A DNA stretch of 64,000 nt from Noviherbaspirillum aridicola (GTDB lineage Bacteria; Pseudomonadota; Gammaproteobacteria; Burkholderiales; Burkholderiaceae_D): assembly GCF_019656455.1 (NCBI RefSeq), contig NZ_BPMK01000001.1, positions 248,001 through 312,000 of the forward strand, written 5' to 3'. A model generated the notes under the pieces. The model saw only the letters and a list, made by a program, of their open reading frames with translations. It was not told where the DNA came from and made no database searches. The position numbers were made by a program, and so were the translations under genes. Of the stretch, positions 17,547 to 26,930 are shown piece by piece; positions within the stretch are counted from its first letter, which is position 1; every line of letters begins with the position of its first letter.

Positions 17547-19004
17547 ATGTCCGACAACGAAGGAATCACGCCTGTCCCGGTGCAGGAATCGACGTTCGCG
17601 CAGATCGACGCGGCGGTGAACGCCGCGCTGCAGGCCGCGGAGCAGTGGGCCGCGTCCGGCGGCGCGCAGCGCAGCGGGCTGCTGAGGGAACTGGCGAGCG
17701 CGCTCGAAGCCGGGCGCGAACGCCTGGTGGCGCTCGCCGACGCGGAGAGTCATCTCGGCGCCGGCCGTCTCAGCGGCGAGCTTGACCGCACTGCCTATCA
17801 GCTGCGCGCCTTCGCCGATGCGGTGGACGCGGGGGAGCCGTATGCCGTGATCTACGATCCGGCGGTGGCTGGCGCGCCGCCCGCGGGACGTCCGCGGCTG
17901 CTGCGCGTGGCCGTGCCGCTCGGGCCGGTCGCGATGTTCGCGGCCAGCAATTTTCCTTTCGCGTTTTCCGTGCTCGGCGGCGATACGGCGTCGGCGCTCG
18001 CCGCGGGCTGCCCGGTGGTGGTGAAGGCGCATCCCGCGCATCCCGGTCTCTCGAACGCGGTGTTCGACCTCGCTGTCGAGGCGGTGCGCCGCTGCGGCGC
18101 GCCGCCGGGCGTGATCGGCATGGTCAGCGGCGCATCGCGCGAAGTCGGGGTGCACCTGGTGCGTCATCCGGATATCGCTGCGGTGGCGTTCACCGGTTCC
18201 CATCGCGGAGGCGTCGCGCTGCAGAAGGAAATCAACGCCCGCGAAACGCCGATCCCGTTCTTCGGCGAGCTCGGCTCGATCAATCCCATCGTCGCGCTGC
18301 CGCCGGCGCTCGAGACGCAGGGCGAAGCGCTGGCCACCGCGCTCGCCGCGTCCATCGCGCAGGGCTGCGGCCAGTTCTGCACCAGCCCCGGTGTGCTGAT
18401 CGTCCACCGGAACGCGACGACGGACCGTTTCATCAGGCAGCTGGCCGAGGCGATGGACGCGCAGAACACGCATGCGATGCTGACGCCCGCCATGCGCGCC
18501 AACTTCGACGAAGGCGTCGCCCGCCTGAACCTGCATCCGGAAGCCAGGCGGCTCACCGCCGGCGAGCAGACGCCGGACCGCCACCCGGTGCCCAACCTGG
18601 TGGCGATCGGCACCGAGGCCTTCCTGCGGCATCCCGAACTGCGCGAGGAAATTTTCGGGCCGTCCTGCGTGGTGGTCACCGTGGACTCGACGCAGGCGCT
18701 GCAGCAGGTGCTTGCCGCGATCGGAGGCAGCCTGACCGTGACCGTCTGGGGTGCCGACAACGAGGATGCCGACACCGCGGCCGTGGTCCGCAGCGCGATC
18801 AGGATCGCCGGCCGCGTGCTGTTCGCCGGCGTGCCCACCGGCGTGGCCGTGACGCGGGCGCAGCACCACGGCGGCCCCTGGCCCGCGTCGACCCAGCCGC
18901 AGACCACCTCGGTGGGTCTGATGGCCATGCATCGCTTCCTGCGGCCGGTCGCCCTGCAGGCGCCGCCGGGATGGCTCGCGGCGCGGCGCGGCATGCCGCT
19001 TTGA
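17547..19004 (+). CDS. alpha-ketoglutarate semialdehyde dehydrogenase (NADP-type ALDH)
   Basis: 485 residues from the ATG at 17547, preceded by GGAG. Aldehyde dehydrogenase with the general base E241 in FFGELGSINP and nucleophile C278 in GCGQFCTSPG; the ELGSINP variant is characteristic of KGSA dehydrogenases. The cofactor-site sequence VKAHPAHPGLS also fits. It oxidises alpha-ketoglutarate semialdehyde from KdgD to alpha-ketoglutarate, completing the pathway. It is some 40 residues shorter at the N-terminus than many relatives. A hairpin with TTTT just upstream may dampen its transcription. Confidence 0.9.
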   Translation: MSDNEGITPVPVQESTFAQIDAAVNAALQAAEQWAASGGAQRSGLLRELASALEAGRERLVALADAESHLGAGRLSGELDRTAYQLRAFADAVDAGEPYAVIYDPAVAGAPPAGRPRLLRVAVPLGPVAMFAASNFPFAFSVLGGDTASALAAGCPVVVKAHPAHPGLSNAVFDLAVEAVRRCGAPPGVIGMVSGASREVGVHLVRHPDIAAVAFTGSHRGGVALQKEINARETPIPFFGELGSINPIVALPPALETQGEALATALAASIAQGCGQFCTSPGVLIVHRNATTDRFIRQLAEAMDAQNTHAMLTPAMRANFDEGVARLNLHPEARRLTAGEQTPDRHPVPNLVAIGTEAFLRHPELREEIFGPSCVVVTVDSTQALQQVLAAIGGSLTVTVWGADNEDADTAAVVRSAIRIAGRVLFAGVPTGVAVTRAQHHGGPWPASTQPQTTSVGLMAMHRFLRPVALQAPPGWLAARRGMPL

Positions 19005-19291
19005 GGATCGGCACCGGCATCGGTGAAGGCGGCCGGCATGCGTTCTCTGCGGCCCCCCGCGCCGCACTTTGCTGATGCGCCGCAAGATAGCGGAAGCATC
19101 AGGCGCGCCAGGACGTGGCGACCTGCCGCGGTTTGCCGGAACATCGCCTCGCCGCCTCTGAAAACAGCGATCGCGGGCGCGGCGCAGAGAGTCCTTGCTT
19201 TCTCATGATATGCCTCTAAGGTGAGCTATCCGTAGGCGGTTTTTGTGCGCTGCACACTGCTGCTTCTCGCCACCTTTGCAGGAGAAATACC

Positions 19292-19480
19292 ATGAAGAAC
19301 ATCCTCCCCCTGACGCTGCTGGTCCTGTCGGTCAGTGCCTGTTCCGGCATGCGCGGCATGGAGTCGTCGGGCGGTTCCAGCCAGAGCCTGCGCGCTTACC
19401 CCGAGTCCAACTACAACTCCACCAATTACCCGGTGGTCGATCCGAGGACGGGCGAACTGACGTACTACCACGGCGGCTGA
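19292..19480 (+). CDS. 62-residue lipoprotein
   Basis: The signal MKNILPLTLLVLSVSAC has a lipobox with Cys at 17. The mature part is short, Ser/Gly/Tyr/Asn-rich, with YPESNYNSTNYPVVDPRTGELTYYHGG at the end (quoted here only to show its tyrosines: Y, N and P dominate). AGGAG lies eight bases before the ATG. A weak promoter can be drawn upstream: TTGCTT at 19195, 16 bases, TAAGGT at 19217. The family is unknown; such tiny lipoproteins are often envelope-stress or biofilm factors, but nothing here shows that. Confidence 0.65.
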   Translation: MKNILPLTLLVLSVSACSGMRGMESSGGSSQSLRAYPESNYNSTNYPVVDPRTGELTYYHGG

Positions 19481-19698
19481 GCCGCGGCGGGCAGGACGGC
19501 CGGGCGGCTTGGTGCGGGTCGCCCGCGCCGGCGAGGGAGATGTGGCGCGCGACCGGCAGGCCGAGGCTTGCCGGACGGCGGCTGAAATGTCGGGAACCCG
19601 ACACTGCCGCGGGCGCCTCCGGTGCAGAATTGGCTTGGTCCGGAGCGGAAGGGTTCCGCACGCCGGACGCATAACGATAACCATCCCTGCACCGAGAC

Positions 19699-20919
19699 AT
19701 GCGACTTCACATCTCCCTTGCCTTTGCCGCCGCCGCGCTGGCGTCGACCTCCCTGCATGCGCAACAGCCCGACGGCCTGCGCGACGTCGTCCTGGTGGGC
19801 AGCAACTGGGACGGCACCGCCGAGATCTTCGATCCCCACAGCTTCCGGGTCCTCAAGCGCATCGACATCGCGCCCGACCGCAAGGAGCGCATGGAGGAGA
19901 TCGAGAATGGCGCCATCACCCGCCGGGCCGCCTTCCACCTGATCCGCAACGTGATCGGCGAGGGGCATGACCAGCTCGTCGACGATCTGTTCCCCTCCCG
20001 CGACGGCCGGTTCATCTATGCCTCGCGGCCGAGCTTCGCGGACGTGGTGGCGATCGAGGTCGAGACCGGCAGGATTGCATGGCGCACGCCGGTCGAAGGC
20101 GTGCGCGCCGACCATGCGGCGATCTCTCCGGACGGCCGCATCTTCCTGGTGTCCGCGTCCACCGCGCGCAAGGTGCACGCGATCGATACCGCCACCGGCA
20201 AAATCGTGGGCGAGTTCGAGTCGGGCGACCAGCCCCATGAGAACACCTACTCGAAGGACGGCAAACACATCTATCACGCCAGCATCGGCAAGGTGTATGT
20301 ACCGACCACGGCTTCCTGGCTGGACTGGATCAAGGGCGACCGCTGGTTCCAGATCGTCGACGCGCAAACCTACAAGGTGCTGCGGCGCGTCGACATGGGC
20401 AGCAAGCTGGCCGAGTTCGGGCGGCCCTGGGTGGACAAGGCGGTGCGGCCGATGGCGGTCGCCCCGGATGAAAAGCATGTCTATTTCCAGGTCTCCTTCT
20501 TCCACGGCCTGTTCGAATACGATGTCGCCGCCGACAAGGTGACGCGTGCGCTCGATCTGCCGGTGCCGCAGGAGATCGCCGATCTGCCGTACCGCAAGTA
20601 CCAGCTCAATTCCGCCCACCATGGTCTGGCGATCAATTCCGAGGGCACGAAGCTGTGCGTGGCCGCCACCATGTCGGGTTATGCGGCCATCGTCGACCGC
20701 GCCAGCTTCAGGTACACCACCGTCCGGCTGTCGGATAAGCCGCTCGGGGCCAAGCCCTACTGGGCGACCGAAAGCGCGGACGGCAAGTACTGCTATATCT
20801 CGGTCAGCGAGCAGGACCGGGTCTCGGTGATTTCTTTCGAGGACGGCAAGGAAGTCGCCAGCGTGCCGGTCGGCGACCACCCGCAGCGGGTACGGACCGG
20901 AAAGCTGCTGATACGCTGA
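19699..20919 (+). CDS. periplasmic YncE-like beta-propeller protein
   Basis: 406 residues with a signal peptide ([21 protein letters not shown]). The body is made of repeated beta-blade elements such as [39 protein letters not shown] and [16 protein letters not shown], as in YncE and amine-dehydrogenase-like seven-bladed propellers. No enzyme motif stands out, and the function is probably binding or scaffolding in the periplasm. It is followed, 63 bases on, by a Crp/Fnr-family gene on the same strand, which may be co-expressed. Confidence 0.7.
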   Translation: MRLHISLAFAAAALASTSLHAQQPDGLRDVVLVGSNWDGTAEIFDPHSFRVLKRIDIAPDRKERMEEIENGAITRRAAFHLIRNVIGEGHDQLVDDLFPSRDGRFIYASRPSFADVVAIEVETGRIAWRTPVEGVRADHAAISPDGRIFLVSASTARKVHAIDTATGKIVGEFESGDQPHENTYSKDGKHIYHASIGKVYVPTTASWLDWIKGDRWFQIVDAQTYKVLRRVDMGSKLAEFGRPWVDKAVRPMAVAPDEKHVYFQVSFFHGLFEYDVAADKVTRALDLPVPQEIADLPYRKYQLNSAHHGLAINSEGTKLCVAATMSGYAAIVDRASFRYTTVRLSDKPLGAKPYWATESADGKYCYISVSEQDRVSVISFEDGKEVASVPVGDHPQRVRTGKLLIR

Positions 20920-20982
20920 GCGCCTGCACGCCGGGCCAAAGTCGGCGACAATCTTTCGTCGCAACAGCAAACGGGCACGGAC

Positions 20983-21684
20983 ATGCAGGCAGGGCAGGGC
21001 ATCGACAGGTATCTCGCGACGATGCGGGCGGGCAGCTGGTTTCAGGCGCTGCCCGACGGCCTGCGCGCGCAGCTCGAACGCCTGGCGCTCGTCAGGCGCA
21101 TGGATGCCGGCAGTTTGCTGTTCGCACGCGGCGACGCCCCGGACGGCCTGTACTGCGTGGTCGAGGGCGCGGTGCGCGTGGCCGGCATCTCCGAGTCGGG
21201 CAAGGAAGCCGTGCTGGCGATCGTCGAGGCGCCGCACTGGTTCGGCGAGATCGCGCTGTTCGACGGCCAGGCGCGCACCCACGATGCGTGGGCCGAGGGC
21301 ACGACGGTGCTGCTCCACATTCCGCAGCAGCCGCTGCTGGCCGCCTTGCGCGACAACCCTGCATGGTGGCGCGAGTTCGGACTGCTGCTGACGCAGAAGC
21401 TGCGCACCACCTTCCTCGTCCTGGAAGACTGGGCGCTGCTGCCGGCCGCCGGGCGGCTCGCGCGCCGCCTGGTGTCGATCGCCGAGGGCTACGGCGAATG
21501 GAAGGACCGCAGCCGGCGCCTGCTCTACGTCTCGCAGGAGCAGCTCGCGCTGATGCTGTCGCTGTCGCGCCAGAGCGTCAACCAGATCCTCAAGCAATGG
21601 GAAAGCCGCGGCCTCGTGCGGCTCTCGCGCGGCGGCATAGAGCTGCTCGACATTGACGGCCTGCGGGCGCTGGCCGCATCATGA
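20983..21684 (+). CDS. Crp/Fnr family transcriptional regulator
   Basis: 233 residues. An N-terminal cyclic-nucleotide-binding-type beta-roll (GSLLFARGDAPDGLYCVVEGAV; HWFGEIALFDGQARTHDA) is joined by a long helix to a C-terminal winged helix whose recognition helix lies in VSQEQLALMLSLSRQSVNQI. There is no Fnr cysteine cluster, so it is not an oxygen sensor of the Fnr type; the effector is unknown. Neighbours are the beta-propeller protein upstream and a bestrophin downstream. Confidence 0.88.
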   Translation: MQAGQGIDRYLATMRAGSWFQALPDGLRAQLERLALVRRMDAGSLLFARGDAPDGLYCVVEGAVRVAGISESGKEAVLAIVEAPHWFGEIALFDGQARTHDAWAEGTTVLLHIPQQPLLAALRDNPAWWREFGLLLTQKLRTTFLVLEDWALLPAAGRLARRLVSIAEGYGEWKDRSRRLLYVSQEQLALMLSLSRQSVNQILKQWESRGLVRLSRGGIELLDIDGLRALAAS

Positions 21685-21712
21685 GGAAAGTCTCCACGCC
21701 GCCCCGCATCCC

Positions 21713-22651
21713 ATGATCGTTCGTGACCGCCCGACAGGTTTCCAGCTTTTCTTCATTCTCAAGGGTTCGGTCCTGCCGCGCGTGCGGCGCGTCCTCGCGG
21801 CCAACATCCTCGTCGCCGTCGCAGTGACGCTGCTGCACGGCGCCTTCTTCAGCGTGAAGATCACGCTGACGCCGATTCCGTTCTCGCTGATCGGACTCGC
21901 GCTGGCCATCTTCCTCGGCTTTCGCAATGCCACTGCCTACGACCGCTGGTGGGAGGGGCGCAGGCTGTGGGGCGGGCTGGTGCACGACTGCCGCAATCTC
22001 GCGCGGCAGTGCCTGAGCCTCGTGGACGGCCCCGCGCCCGAAGCCGCACGGCCGCTTGCCGACATCCGCACCCGCATGATCTTCCGCGCGATCGCTTATG
22101 CCCACGCGCTGCGGCAGCTGCTGCGCGACGCGCCCGACGCGGCGCAGCTCAGGCCCTACCTGACGGAGGAGGAGTGGCGGGCCTGCGGCGAGCCGCGCGC
22201 GGCGCTGCAGCGCCTGATGCTGGGCATGGGCGGCGACCTGCGGCGGCTGCAGGCCGACGGCCTGCTCGACGGGCCGCGGGCGGCGGCGATCGACCATACC
22301 CTGTCGTCCATGGTGCAGGCGGCCACCGGCTGCGAGCGGCTGCGCACGACGCCGATACCGTTTTCCTACACGCTGCTGCTGCACAGGACCGCTTACCTGT
22401 ACTGCTTCCTGCTGCCGTTCGGGCTGGTCGATTCGATCGGCTTCATGACGCCGGTGGTGGTGGCCATCGTCGCCTACACCTTTTTCGGCCTGGACGCGCT
22501 GGGCGACGAGATCGAGGAGCCGTTCGGCATCTCCGACAACGACCTGCCGCTCGATGCGATCTGCCGCACGATAGAGATCGATCTCAGGACGGCCGCCGGC
22601 GATACCTCGCCGCCCGCGGTTCTGCAGCCGAACGGCTTCGTCCTCACCTGA
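21713..22651 (+). CDS. bestrophin-like (YneE) anion channel family protein
   Basis: 312 residues from the ATG at 21713. The N-terminal RDRPTGFQLFFILKGSVLPR, the second membrane segment ending in GFRNATAYDRWWEGRRLWGG and the C-terminal GDEIEEPFGISDNDLPLD are hallmarks of bacterial bestrophins, which form pentameric ion channels in the inner membrane. Four hydrophobic segments are evident. It lies 28 bases after the Crp/Fnr gene and may share its transcript. Confidence 0.88.
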   Translation: MIVRDRPTGFQLFFILKGSVLPRVRRVLAANILVAVAVTLLHGAFFSVKITLTPIPFSLIGLALAIFLGFRNATAYDRWWEGRRLWGGLVHDCRNLARQCLSLVDGPAPEAARPLADIRTRMIFRAIAYAHALRQLLRDAPDAAQLRPYLTEEEWRACGEPRAALQRLMLGMGGDLRRLQADGLLDGPRAAAIDHTLSSMVQAATGCERLRTTPIPFSYTLLLHRTAYLYCFLLPFGLVDSIGFMTPVVVAIVAYTFFGLDALGDEIEEPFGISDNDLPLDAICRTIEIDLRTAAGDTSPPAVLQPNGFVLT

Positions 22652-22745
22652 AGGCGCGCACCTTTCCGGCGCATTTTTTCCGGCACGCAATTTGCTGATA
22701 TCCCTCGCCATTCATCTCGGCATTCACCCAAAGGGAGCATTTGCA

Positions 22746-23633
22746 ATGAAACTCATGACCGCCGCCGCGCTGGCCTCCATCTGCCTCGTATCCGCCGCCC
22801 AGGCCCAGGAGCCCACCGGCACGCTGAAGAAGATCAGGGATACCGGCACGATCACCATCGGCCACCGCGAGTCGTCCATCCCGTTCTCCTACCTCGACGA
22901 CAGGCAGCAGCCGATCGGCTACGCGATGGACCTGTGCCAGAAGGTCGTCGAAGCGGTCAGGGCCGAGCTGAAGATGCCCAATCTGAAGGTCGCGCTGCAG
23001 CCCGTCACCTCGAGCAACCGCATTCCGCTGCTGCAGAACGGGACGATAGACCTGGAGTGCGGCTCTACTACTAATTCCGTAGCGAGGCAGCAGCAGGTGG
23101 CGTTCGGGCCCACCTATTTCTTCATCAATGTCACGGCGGCGGTGAAGAAGACCTCGGGCATCGACTCGCTCGCCGGCCTGGCCGGCAGGAACATCTCCAC
23201 CACCTCGGGGACGACCGCCGTGCCGCTGCTCAAGGCATACGAAAAAACGAAGAGTGTGGAAGTGAAGGAAATCTACGGCAAGGATCATGCCGAGTCTTTC
23301 CTGCTGCTGGTCGACGACCGCGTGTCGGCCTTTGTCATGGACGACATCCTGCTGGCCGGTCAGATCGCCAATGCGAAGACGCCGTCCGATTACAGGATCA
23401 TCCCCGAATCCCTGCGACAGGAGCCGTACAGCATGATGCTGCGCAAGGACGACCCCCAGTTCAAGTCGCTGGTCGACAGGACGATAGCGCAGGTGATGAC
23501 CTCCGGCGAGATCGAGAAGATCTACGCGAAATGGTTCATGTCGCCGATACCGCCGAAGAACGTGAACCTGAATTTCGCGGTGTCGCCGGCACTGAAGGAA
23601 GCGTTCAGGGCGCCGAACGACAAGGGAATCTGA
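22746..23633 (+). CDS. amino-acid ABC transporter substrate-binding protein (GltI-like)
   Basis: 295 residues with a signal peptide ending AQAQ near residue 20. IRDTGTITIGHRESSIPFSY is the typical start of a glutamate/aspartate-type binding protein, and IDLECGSTTNSVARQQQVAFG contains the conserved ligand-site region. EPYSMMLRKDDPQFKSLVD is typical of the C-terminal lobe. Permease and ATPase genes are not adjacent, so it is an orphan receptor. A run of six T's at 22674-22679 just upstream may end the preceding transcript. Confidence 0.88.
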   Translation: MKLMTAAALASICLVSAAQAQEPTGTLKKIRDTGTITIGHRESSIPFSYLDDRQQPIGYAMDLCQKVVEAVRAELKMPNLKVALQPVTSSNRIPLLQNGTIDLECGSTTNSVARQQQVAFGPTYFFINVTAAVKKTSGIDSLAGLAGRNISTTSGTTAVPLLKAYEKTKSVEVKEIYGKDHAESFLLLVDDRVSAFVMDDILLAGQIANAKTPSDYRIIPESLRQEPYSMMLRKDDPQFKSLVDRTIAQVMTSGEIEKIYAKWFMSPIPPKNVNLNFAVSPALKEAFRAPNDKGI

Positions 23634-23685
23634 GGATCGGCCGGCGGGCGGGGAGGGCTTGCCGCATCGCGGCCGGCGCGCGGCG

Positions 23686-24123
23686 TCAGCCGTGCTCCCG
23701 TCCGCGCCGGGGCTTCGGCTGGTAATACGCCTGCAGATAGGCGCTCAGCCAGTCATGCACTTCCGGCGGCATCGGCACCCCTTCGGTGCAGTCGCCGGAA
23801 TCGAGCATGCGCGTGCCTTCGCCATAGCTGACGGAGGCCAGCATGGGCTGCGGCAGGCCGTCCCGCATCTGCCACATCACGAATACCTTGGGCTCGGGCG
23901 CCGCCCAGTTTTCGAAGTAGCCGTCGTCCTCGTCGCGGTGCAGCTCCAGCCGCAGGCCCGGCATCAGCCAGGTCTGGCGTTCGCCATCCTCTTCCAGCAG
24001 CCTGTTGCCGGCACCGCTCGTGCCGGGCACCACGGCGGCGACCGACCAGCTGCCGTCGCACCAGCGGTGGGCCGGCGGATGCCGCTGCATGACGACGGCG
24101 ATCGGCATGGCGCCCCTCAGCAT
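23686..24123 (-). CDS. DUF3305 domain protein of the formate dehydrogenase operon
   Basis: 145 residues. The N-terminal MPIAVVMQRHPPAHRWCDGSW and the middle FVMWQMRDGLPQPMLASVSYGE fit DUF3305, a family found in formate dehydrogenase gene clusters of beta- and alphaproteobacteria. AGGAG precedes the ATG at 24123. It is the last gene of this minus-strand operon, whereas its usual partner DUF3306 is the first, about 7 kb away. Biochemical role unknown; an assembly factor is likely. Confidence 0.8.
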   Translation of the reverse strand: MLRGAMPIAVVMQRHPPAHRWCDGSWSVAAVVPGTSGAGNRLLEEDGERQTWLMPGLRLELHRDEDDGYFENWAAPEPKVFVMWQMRDGLPQPMLASVSYGEGTRMLDSGDCTEGVPMPPEVHDWLSAYLQAYYQPKPRRGREHG

Positions 24124-24147
24124 CGGATGCTCCTTTCCCCAGTATGG

Positions 24148-24519
24148 CTACTTGCCTTTTTCGGCGGGGTTCTTGACGTCTTCGCTCGGCGGGGCGGTGC
24201 CCGCCTTTTCGCTGCGCACCGGCATCTGGGGCGTCTGCGTGGCCTGCGGCTTCGCCGCGGCGCCGCCGGCCGGCTGCTGCGGGTGGACTTGCCAGCCGTT
24301 TTCCGCGGCACGCTTGCGCCAGTGGTCGGCCACGCTGTCCATCGATGCGGCCAGCTCCTTCTTCTCCCGCTCGGCCTGCGCCGCCGCCGCCTGCTTTTTC
24401 TCTTCCGCCGCCTGTTGCTGCTCCGGCGTCAGCGCCGGCAGCTTCGCCAGCGCCGCGCCGCTCACGAGCGCGCAAGCCAGGCCGAGCGCGATACGGTATC
24501 GCTGCATGATGTCGTGCAT
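24148..24519 (-). CDS. periplasmic protein of the formate dehydrogenase operon
   Basis: 123 residues. A signal peptide (about 1-26, ending in ALA) precedes a charged Gln/Glu/Lys/Ala-rich helix (LTPEQQQAAEEKKQAAAAQA), then DSVADHWRKRAAENGWQVHP and a Pro/Gln-rich tail. The start at 24519 has AAGGGA upstream. It is one base from the preceding lipoprotein gene, so co-expressed. I do not recognise a family; the location suggests a role at the periplasmic face of the formate dehydrogenase. Confidence 0.6.
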   Translation of the reverse strand: MHDIMQRYRIALGLACALVSGAALAKLPALTPEQQQAAEEKKQAAAAQAEREKKELAASMDSVADHWRKRAAENGWQVHPQQPAGGAAAKPQATQTPQMPVRSEKAGTAPPSEDVKNPAEKGK

Positions 24520-24520
24520 G

Positions 24521-24898
24521 TCATTTCCCTTCCTGGCGCGGTACGCCCGGGGTGCCGCCGCTCGGTGCCGGGGGCGCCTGGGTGGCGGCCGCGCCCGGCG
24601 TGGTCCCGCCCATCTGCGCGCCGCTCGCCGTGCCGCCCGCGCCTTCCGGAATGCTTGGCGTGCCGCTGACGCTGCCGGCCGGCGCCTGGCCGCGCACGCC
24701 TTCCTGCGGCGCGTTCGCCGCGGGCGGCGCCGGATGCTTCGGCGTCGCCTGGGCCATCACTTCGCCGCTGGTGAGGCCGCCGGACGTGACCTGTCCCGGG
24801 AACTTCGTCTGGCGCACCTCGCTGGCGGCATCGCCGCCGCGGTCGCAGCCGCCCAGCAGGATGCCGAATGCGAGGCAAAGTGTTGGTGCCGTCCTCAT
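24521..24898 (-). CDS. lipoprotein of the formate dehydrogenase operon
   Basis: 125 residues. MRTAPTLCLAFGILLGGC carries a lipobox (LLGGC, Cys at 18). The mature part is a low-complexity Pro/Gly/Ala/Thr chain without a folded-domain signature, starting with SEVRQTKFPGQVTSGGLTSG. AAGGA precedes the ATG. It follows the cytochrome subunit gene by 17 bases. Function unknown; it may tether or space periplasmic components. Confidence 0.6.
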   Translation of the reverse strand: MRTAPTLCLAFGILLGGCDRGGDAASEVRQTKFPGQVTSGGLTSGEVMAQATPKHPAPPAANAPQEGVRGQAPAGSVSGTPSIPEGAGGTASGAQMGGTTPGAAATQAPPAPSGGTPGVPRQEGK

Positions 24899-24915
24899 GC
24901 TCGTCCTTTCCCGGC

Positions 24916-26019
24916 TCAGCCGCGCGGATACGCGGGCGCGCCGTCGGTGTCGCCGCCGGCGGCCGGGCGGCGGGCGCCGCTGCGGTGCCGCTCGACCAGC
25001 TCGTTGTACCAGAGCTCATGGTGGGAGTGCGCCCAGGCCTCGTCCACCGTCCCGTATCGCATCGAATGCCAGGCGCCCGGCGTGCCCACGGTGCCGATGT
25101 AGATGTGGCCCATGGCGAACGCGATGTAGAGCGTGGCGCCGATGATGTGCAGGTAGTTTGCGATCTGGAGCAGATAGCGCGTCATCTCCATCGTGTTGCC
25201 CGGTCCCTTGAAGTAGGGGAAGTTGAGCATCAGGCCGGTGATTGTCATCAGCAGGCCGAGCAGGGTGATGCCGACCCAGAACCAGACCTTTTCCCCGGCG
25301 TTGAAGAAGCCCGCCGGGATGTGCTCGTGCCGGATGAGGCCGCCGCCCTTCTTGATCCATTGCCAGTCGTTGCGGTTGAACAGATTGCGCCGGAGGAAGG
25401 TGAAGAACATCAGGAGCGAACAGACGATGAACAGCGGACCGATGAAGTTGTGCAGGTACTTGGAGATCAGCGCGAACCAGTAGAAGACGCTGTGGCCCAT
25501 CCACGGCAGCATTATCTTCTTGCCGAACATGATGATGATGCCGGACAGCGCGAGCACGATGAAGGTGATTGCCGTCGCCCAGTGCACCAGCCGCTCCCAG
25601 CCGGTGAAGCGCTCGATCTGGCCGCCCCCGTGCTCCTCCTTTGCCGGTCCCGCCAGCCGGTAGAAGCCGAAGATCCCGAGCGGCACCACCAGCAGGATGG
25701 TGCCGGCGATGATGGCGAACGGGCCGTTGCGCAGCGTGCGCCAGGTGTTGCCGCCGCGCTGCAGCACGACGTCCTGCTCGGTCATGTGCCCCGGCGGCAC
25801 GATGTAGTGGCGGTCGAAATGCTGGCGTCCCGACGCGGTGGAGCCGAAGCCCGGCTCGGGCTGGTCCTTTTCGGTCTGCAGGATGGTCTGCTCTTCCGCG
25901 TAGGCGGGCACCGCGCTGTCATGGGGCACGGCGGCGCGCGCCGGCGCGAACGCCAGCAGCGTGGCGACGATCAGGAAAACGAGCGCATGCCAGCGCGACA
26001 GTAAGGGTGCGCGAATCAT
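24916..26019 (-). CDS. formate dehydrogenase gamma subunit (cytochrome b556)
   Basis: 367 residues from the ATG at 26019, which has AGGAGG upstream. A signal-like first hydrophobic stretch and a periplasmic segment (residues ~30-95) precede four main membrane helices, including WERLVHWATAITFIVLALSG and YLLQIANYLHIIGATLYIAF, whose histidines should bind the hemes. It passes electrons from the iron-sulfur subunit to the quinone pool. The N-terminal periplasmic extension is a feature of the FdoI-like subunits of beta- and epsilonproteobacteria. Confidence 0.9.
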   Translation of the reverse strand: MIRAPLLSRWHALVFLIVATLLAFAPARAAVPHDSAVPAYAEEQTILQTEKDQPEPGFGSTASGRQHFDRHYIVPPGHMTEQDVVLQRGGNTWRTLRNGPFAIIAGTILLVVPLGIFGFYRLAGPAKEEHGGGQIERFTGWERLVHWATAITFIVLALSGIIIMFGKKIMLPWMGHSVFYWFALISKYLHNFIGPLFIVCSLLMFFTFLRRNLFNRNDWQWIKKGGGLIRHEHIPAGFFNAGEKVWFWVGITLLGLLMTITGLMLNFPYFKGPGNTMEMTRYLLQIANYLHIIGATLYIAFAMGHIYIGTVGTPGAWHSMRYGTVDEAWAHSHHELWYNELVERHRSGARRPAAGGDTDGAPAYPRG

Positions 26020-26029
26020 CGTTGTCCTC

Positions 26030-26245
26030 CTACGGGCTGGTCCGCTCATACTCGTTCTGCAGGTGATTGCGGTTGCTGATCGCCGCATTCCAGGCCAGCC
26101 TGTCGCCGCTGTAGTAGGCCTGCGACGGCAGGTTGTCGGGCTTGCCGTCGTATTCGCCGGCGCGCCAGCCGGGATGCTGTTCGACCTCCAGACAGCCCGA
26201 CAGCGGCACCAGGATCAGTAAAGCGAGCATGCGCAGGGATTTCAT
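26030..26245 (-). CDS. 71-residue lipoprotein between beta and gamma subunit genes
   Basis: MKSLRMLALLILVPLSGC gives a lipobox with Cys at 18. The mature ~53 residues contain WRAGEYDGKPDNLPSQAYY and NAAISNRNHLQNEYERTSP. The ATG overlaps the stop of the beta-subunit gene (ATGA), so it is translated with it. Its presence between the two electron-transfer subunits suggests that it is a small accessory of the complex. I cannot name the family. Confidence 0.65.
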   Translation of the reverse strand: MKSLRMLALLILVPLSGCLEVEQHPGWRAGEYDGKPDNLPSQAYYSGDRLAWNAAISNRNHLQNEYERTSP

Positions 26246-26922
26246 GTCGGCAGGTTCCTCGGATTGTTCTGGAAAGCGCCCGGCATCTGGTTGGTGCGCG
26301 GGCCGTCCTGGCGTCCTTCCACCGGGCCGCCGTTTTCAGGCTCGTAGGCGATGTCCCAGCCCCACAGTTGCGGGCCGTAGCCGCGGGTATCGACGCGCTT
26401 CTTGTAGATGTTGGCGATGATGTTGGCGTCGCCGCCCATCAGCGCCTTGGTGCCGCACTGCTCCGCGCACTGCGGCAGCTTGCCTTCGCTGATCCGGTTG
26501 CGGCCGTACTTGAGGAATTCCGCCTCCGAATTGTCGGGCTCGGGGCCGCCGGCGCAGAAGGTGCACTTGTCCATCTTGCCGCGATGGTTGAAGGCGCCGG
26601 TCTCGGGAAACTGCGGCGCGCCGAACGGACAGGCGAGATAGCAGTAGCCGCAGCCGATGCACTTGTCCTTGTCGTGCAGGACGATGCCGTCGACGGTGTG
26701 ATAGAAGCAGTCGGTCGGACACACCGCCATGCAGGGCGCGTTGGTGCAGTGCATGCAGGCGATCGACAGATAGTGCTCACCGGGCGCGCCGTCGTTGATG
26801 GTGACCACGCGCCGGCGATTGACGCCCCAGGGCACCTCGTTCTCGTTCTTGCAGGCGGTGATGCAGCCGTTGCAGTCGATGCAGCGCTCGGTATCGCAGA
26901 TGAATTTCATTCTCGAGGCCAT
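26242..26922 (-). CDS. formate dehydrogenase beta subunit (4Fe-4S)
   Basis: 226 residues with four ferredoxin-type cysteine groups: CDTERCIDCNGCITAC, CMHCTNAPCMAVCP, CIGCGYCYLACPFGAP and the later CTFC and CAEQC. This is the DMSO-reductase-family electron-transfer subunit that links the catalytic subunit to the cytochrome b subunit. It lacks a signal peptide and should be exported with the Tat-dependent catalytic subunit. It begins eight bases after the catalytic subunit gene. Confidence 0.93.
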   Translation of the reverse strand: MASRMKFICDTERCIDCNGCITACKNENEVPWGVNRRRVVTINDGAPGEHYLSIACMHCTNAPCMAVCPTDCFYHTVDGIVLHDKDKCIGCGYCYLACPFGAPQFPETGAFNHRGKMDKCTFCAGGPEPDNSEAEFLKYGRNRISEGKLPQCAEQCGTKALMGGDANIIANIYKKRVDTRGYGPQLWGWDIAYEPENGGPVEGRQDGPRTNQMPGAFQNNPRNLPT

Positions 26923-26930
26923 GTTGCCTC

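Noticed and set aside
23634-23685. Repeated CGGCCGGCG words between convergent genes
   Set aside because: They are direct repeats of a self-complementary GC word, expected by chance here.
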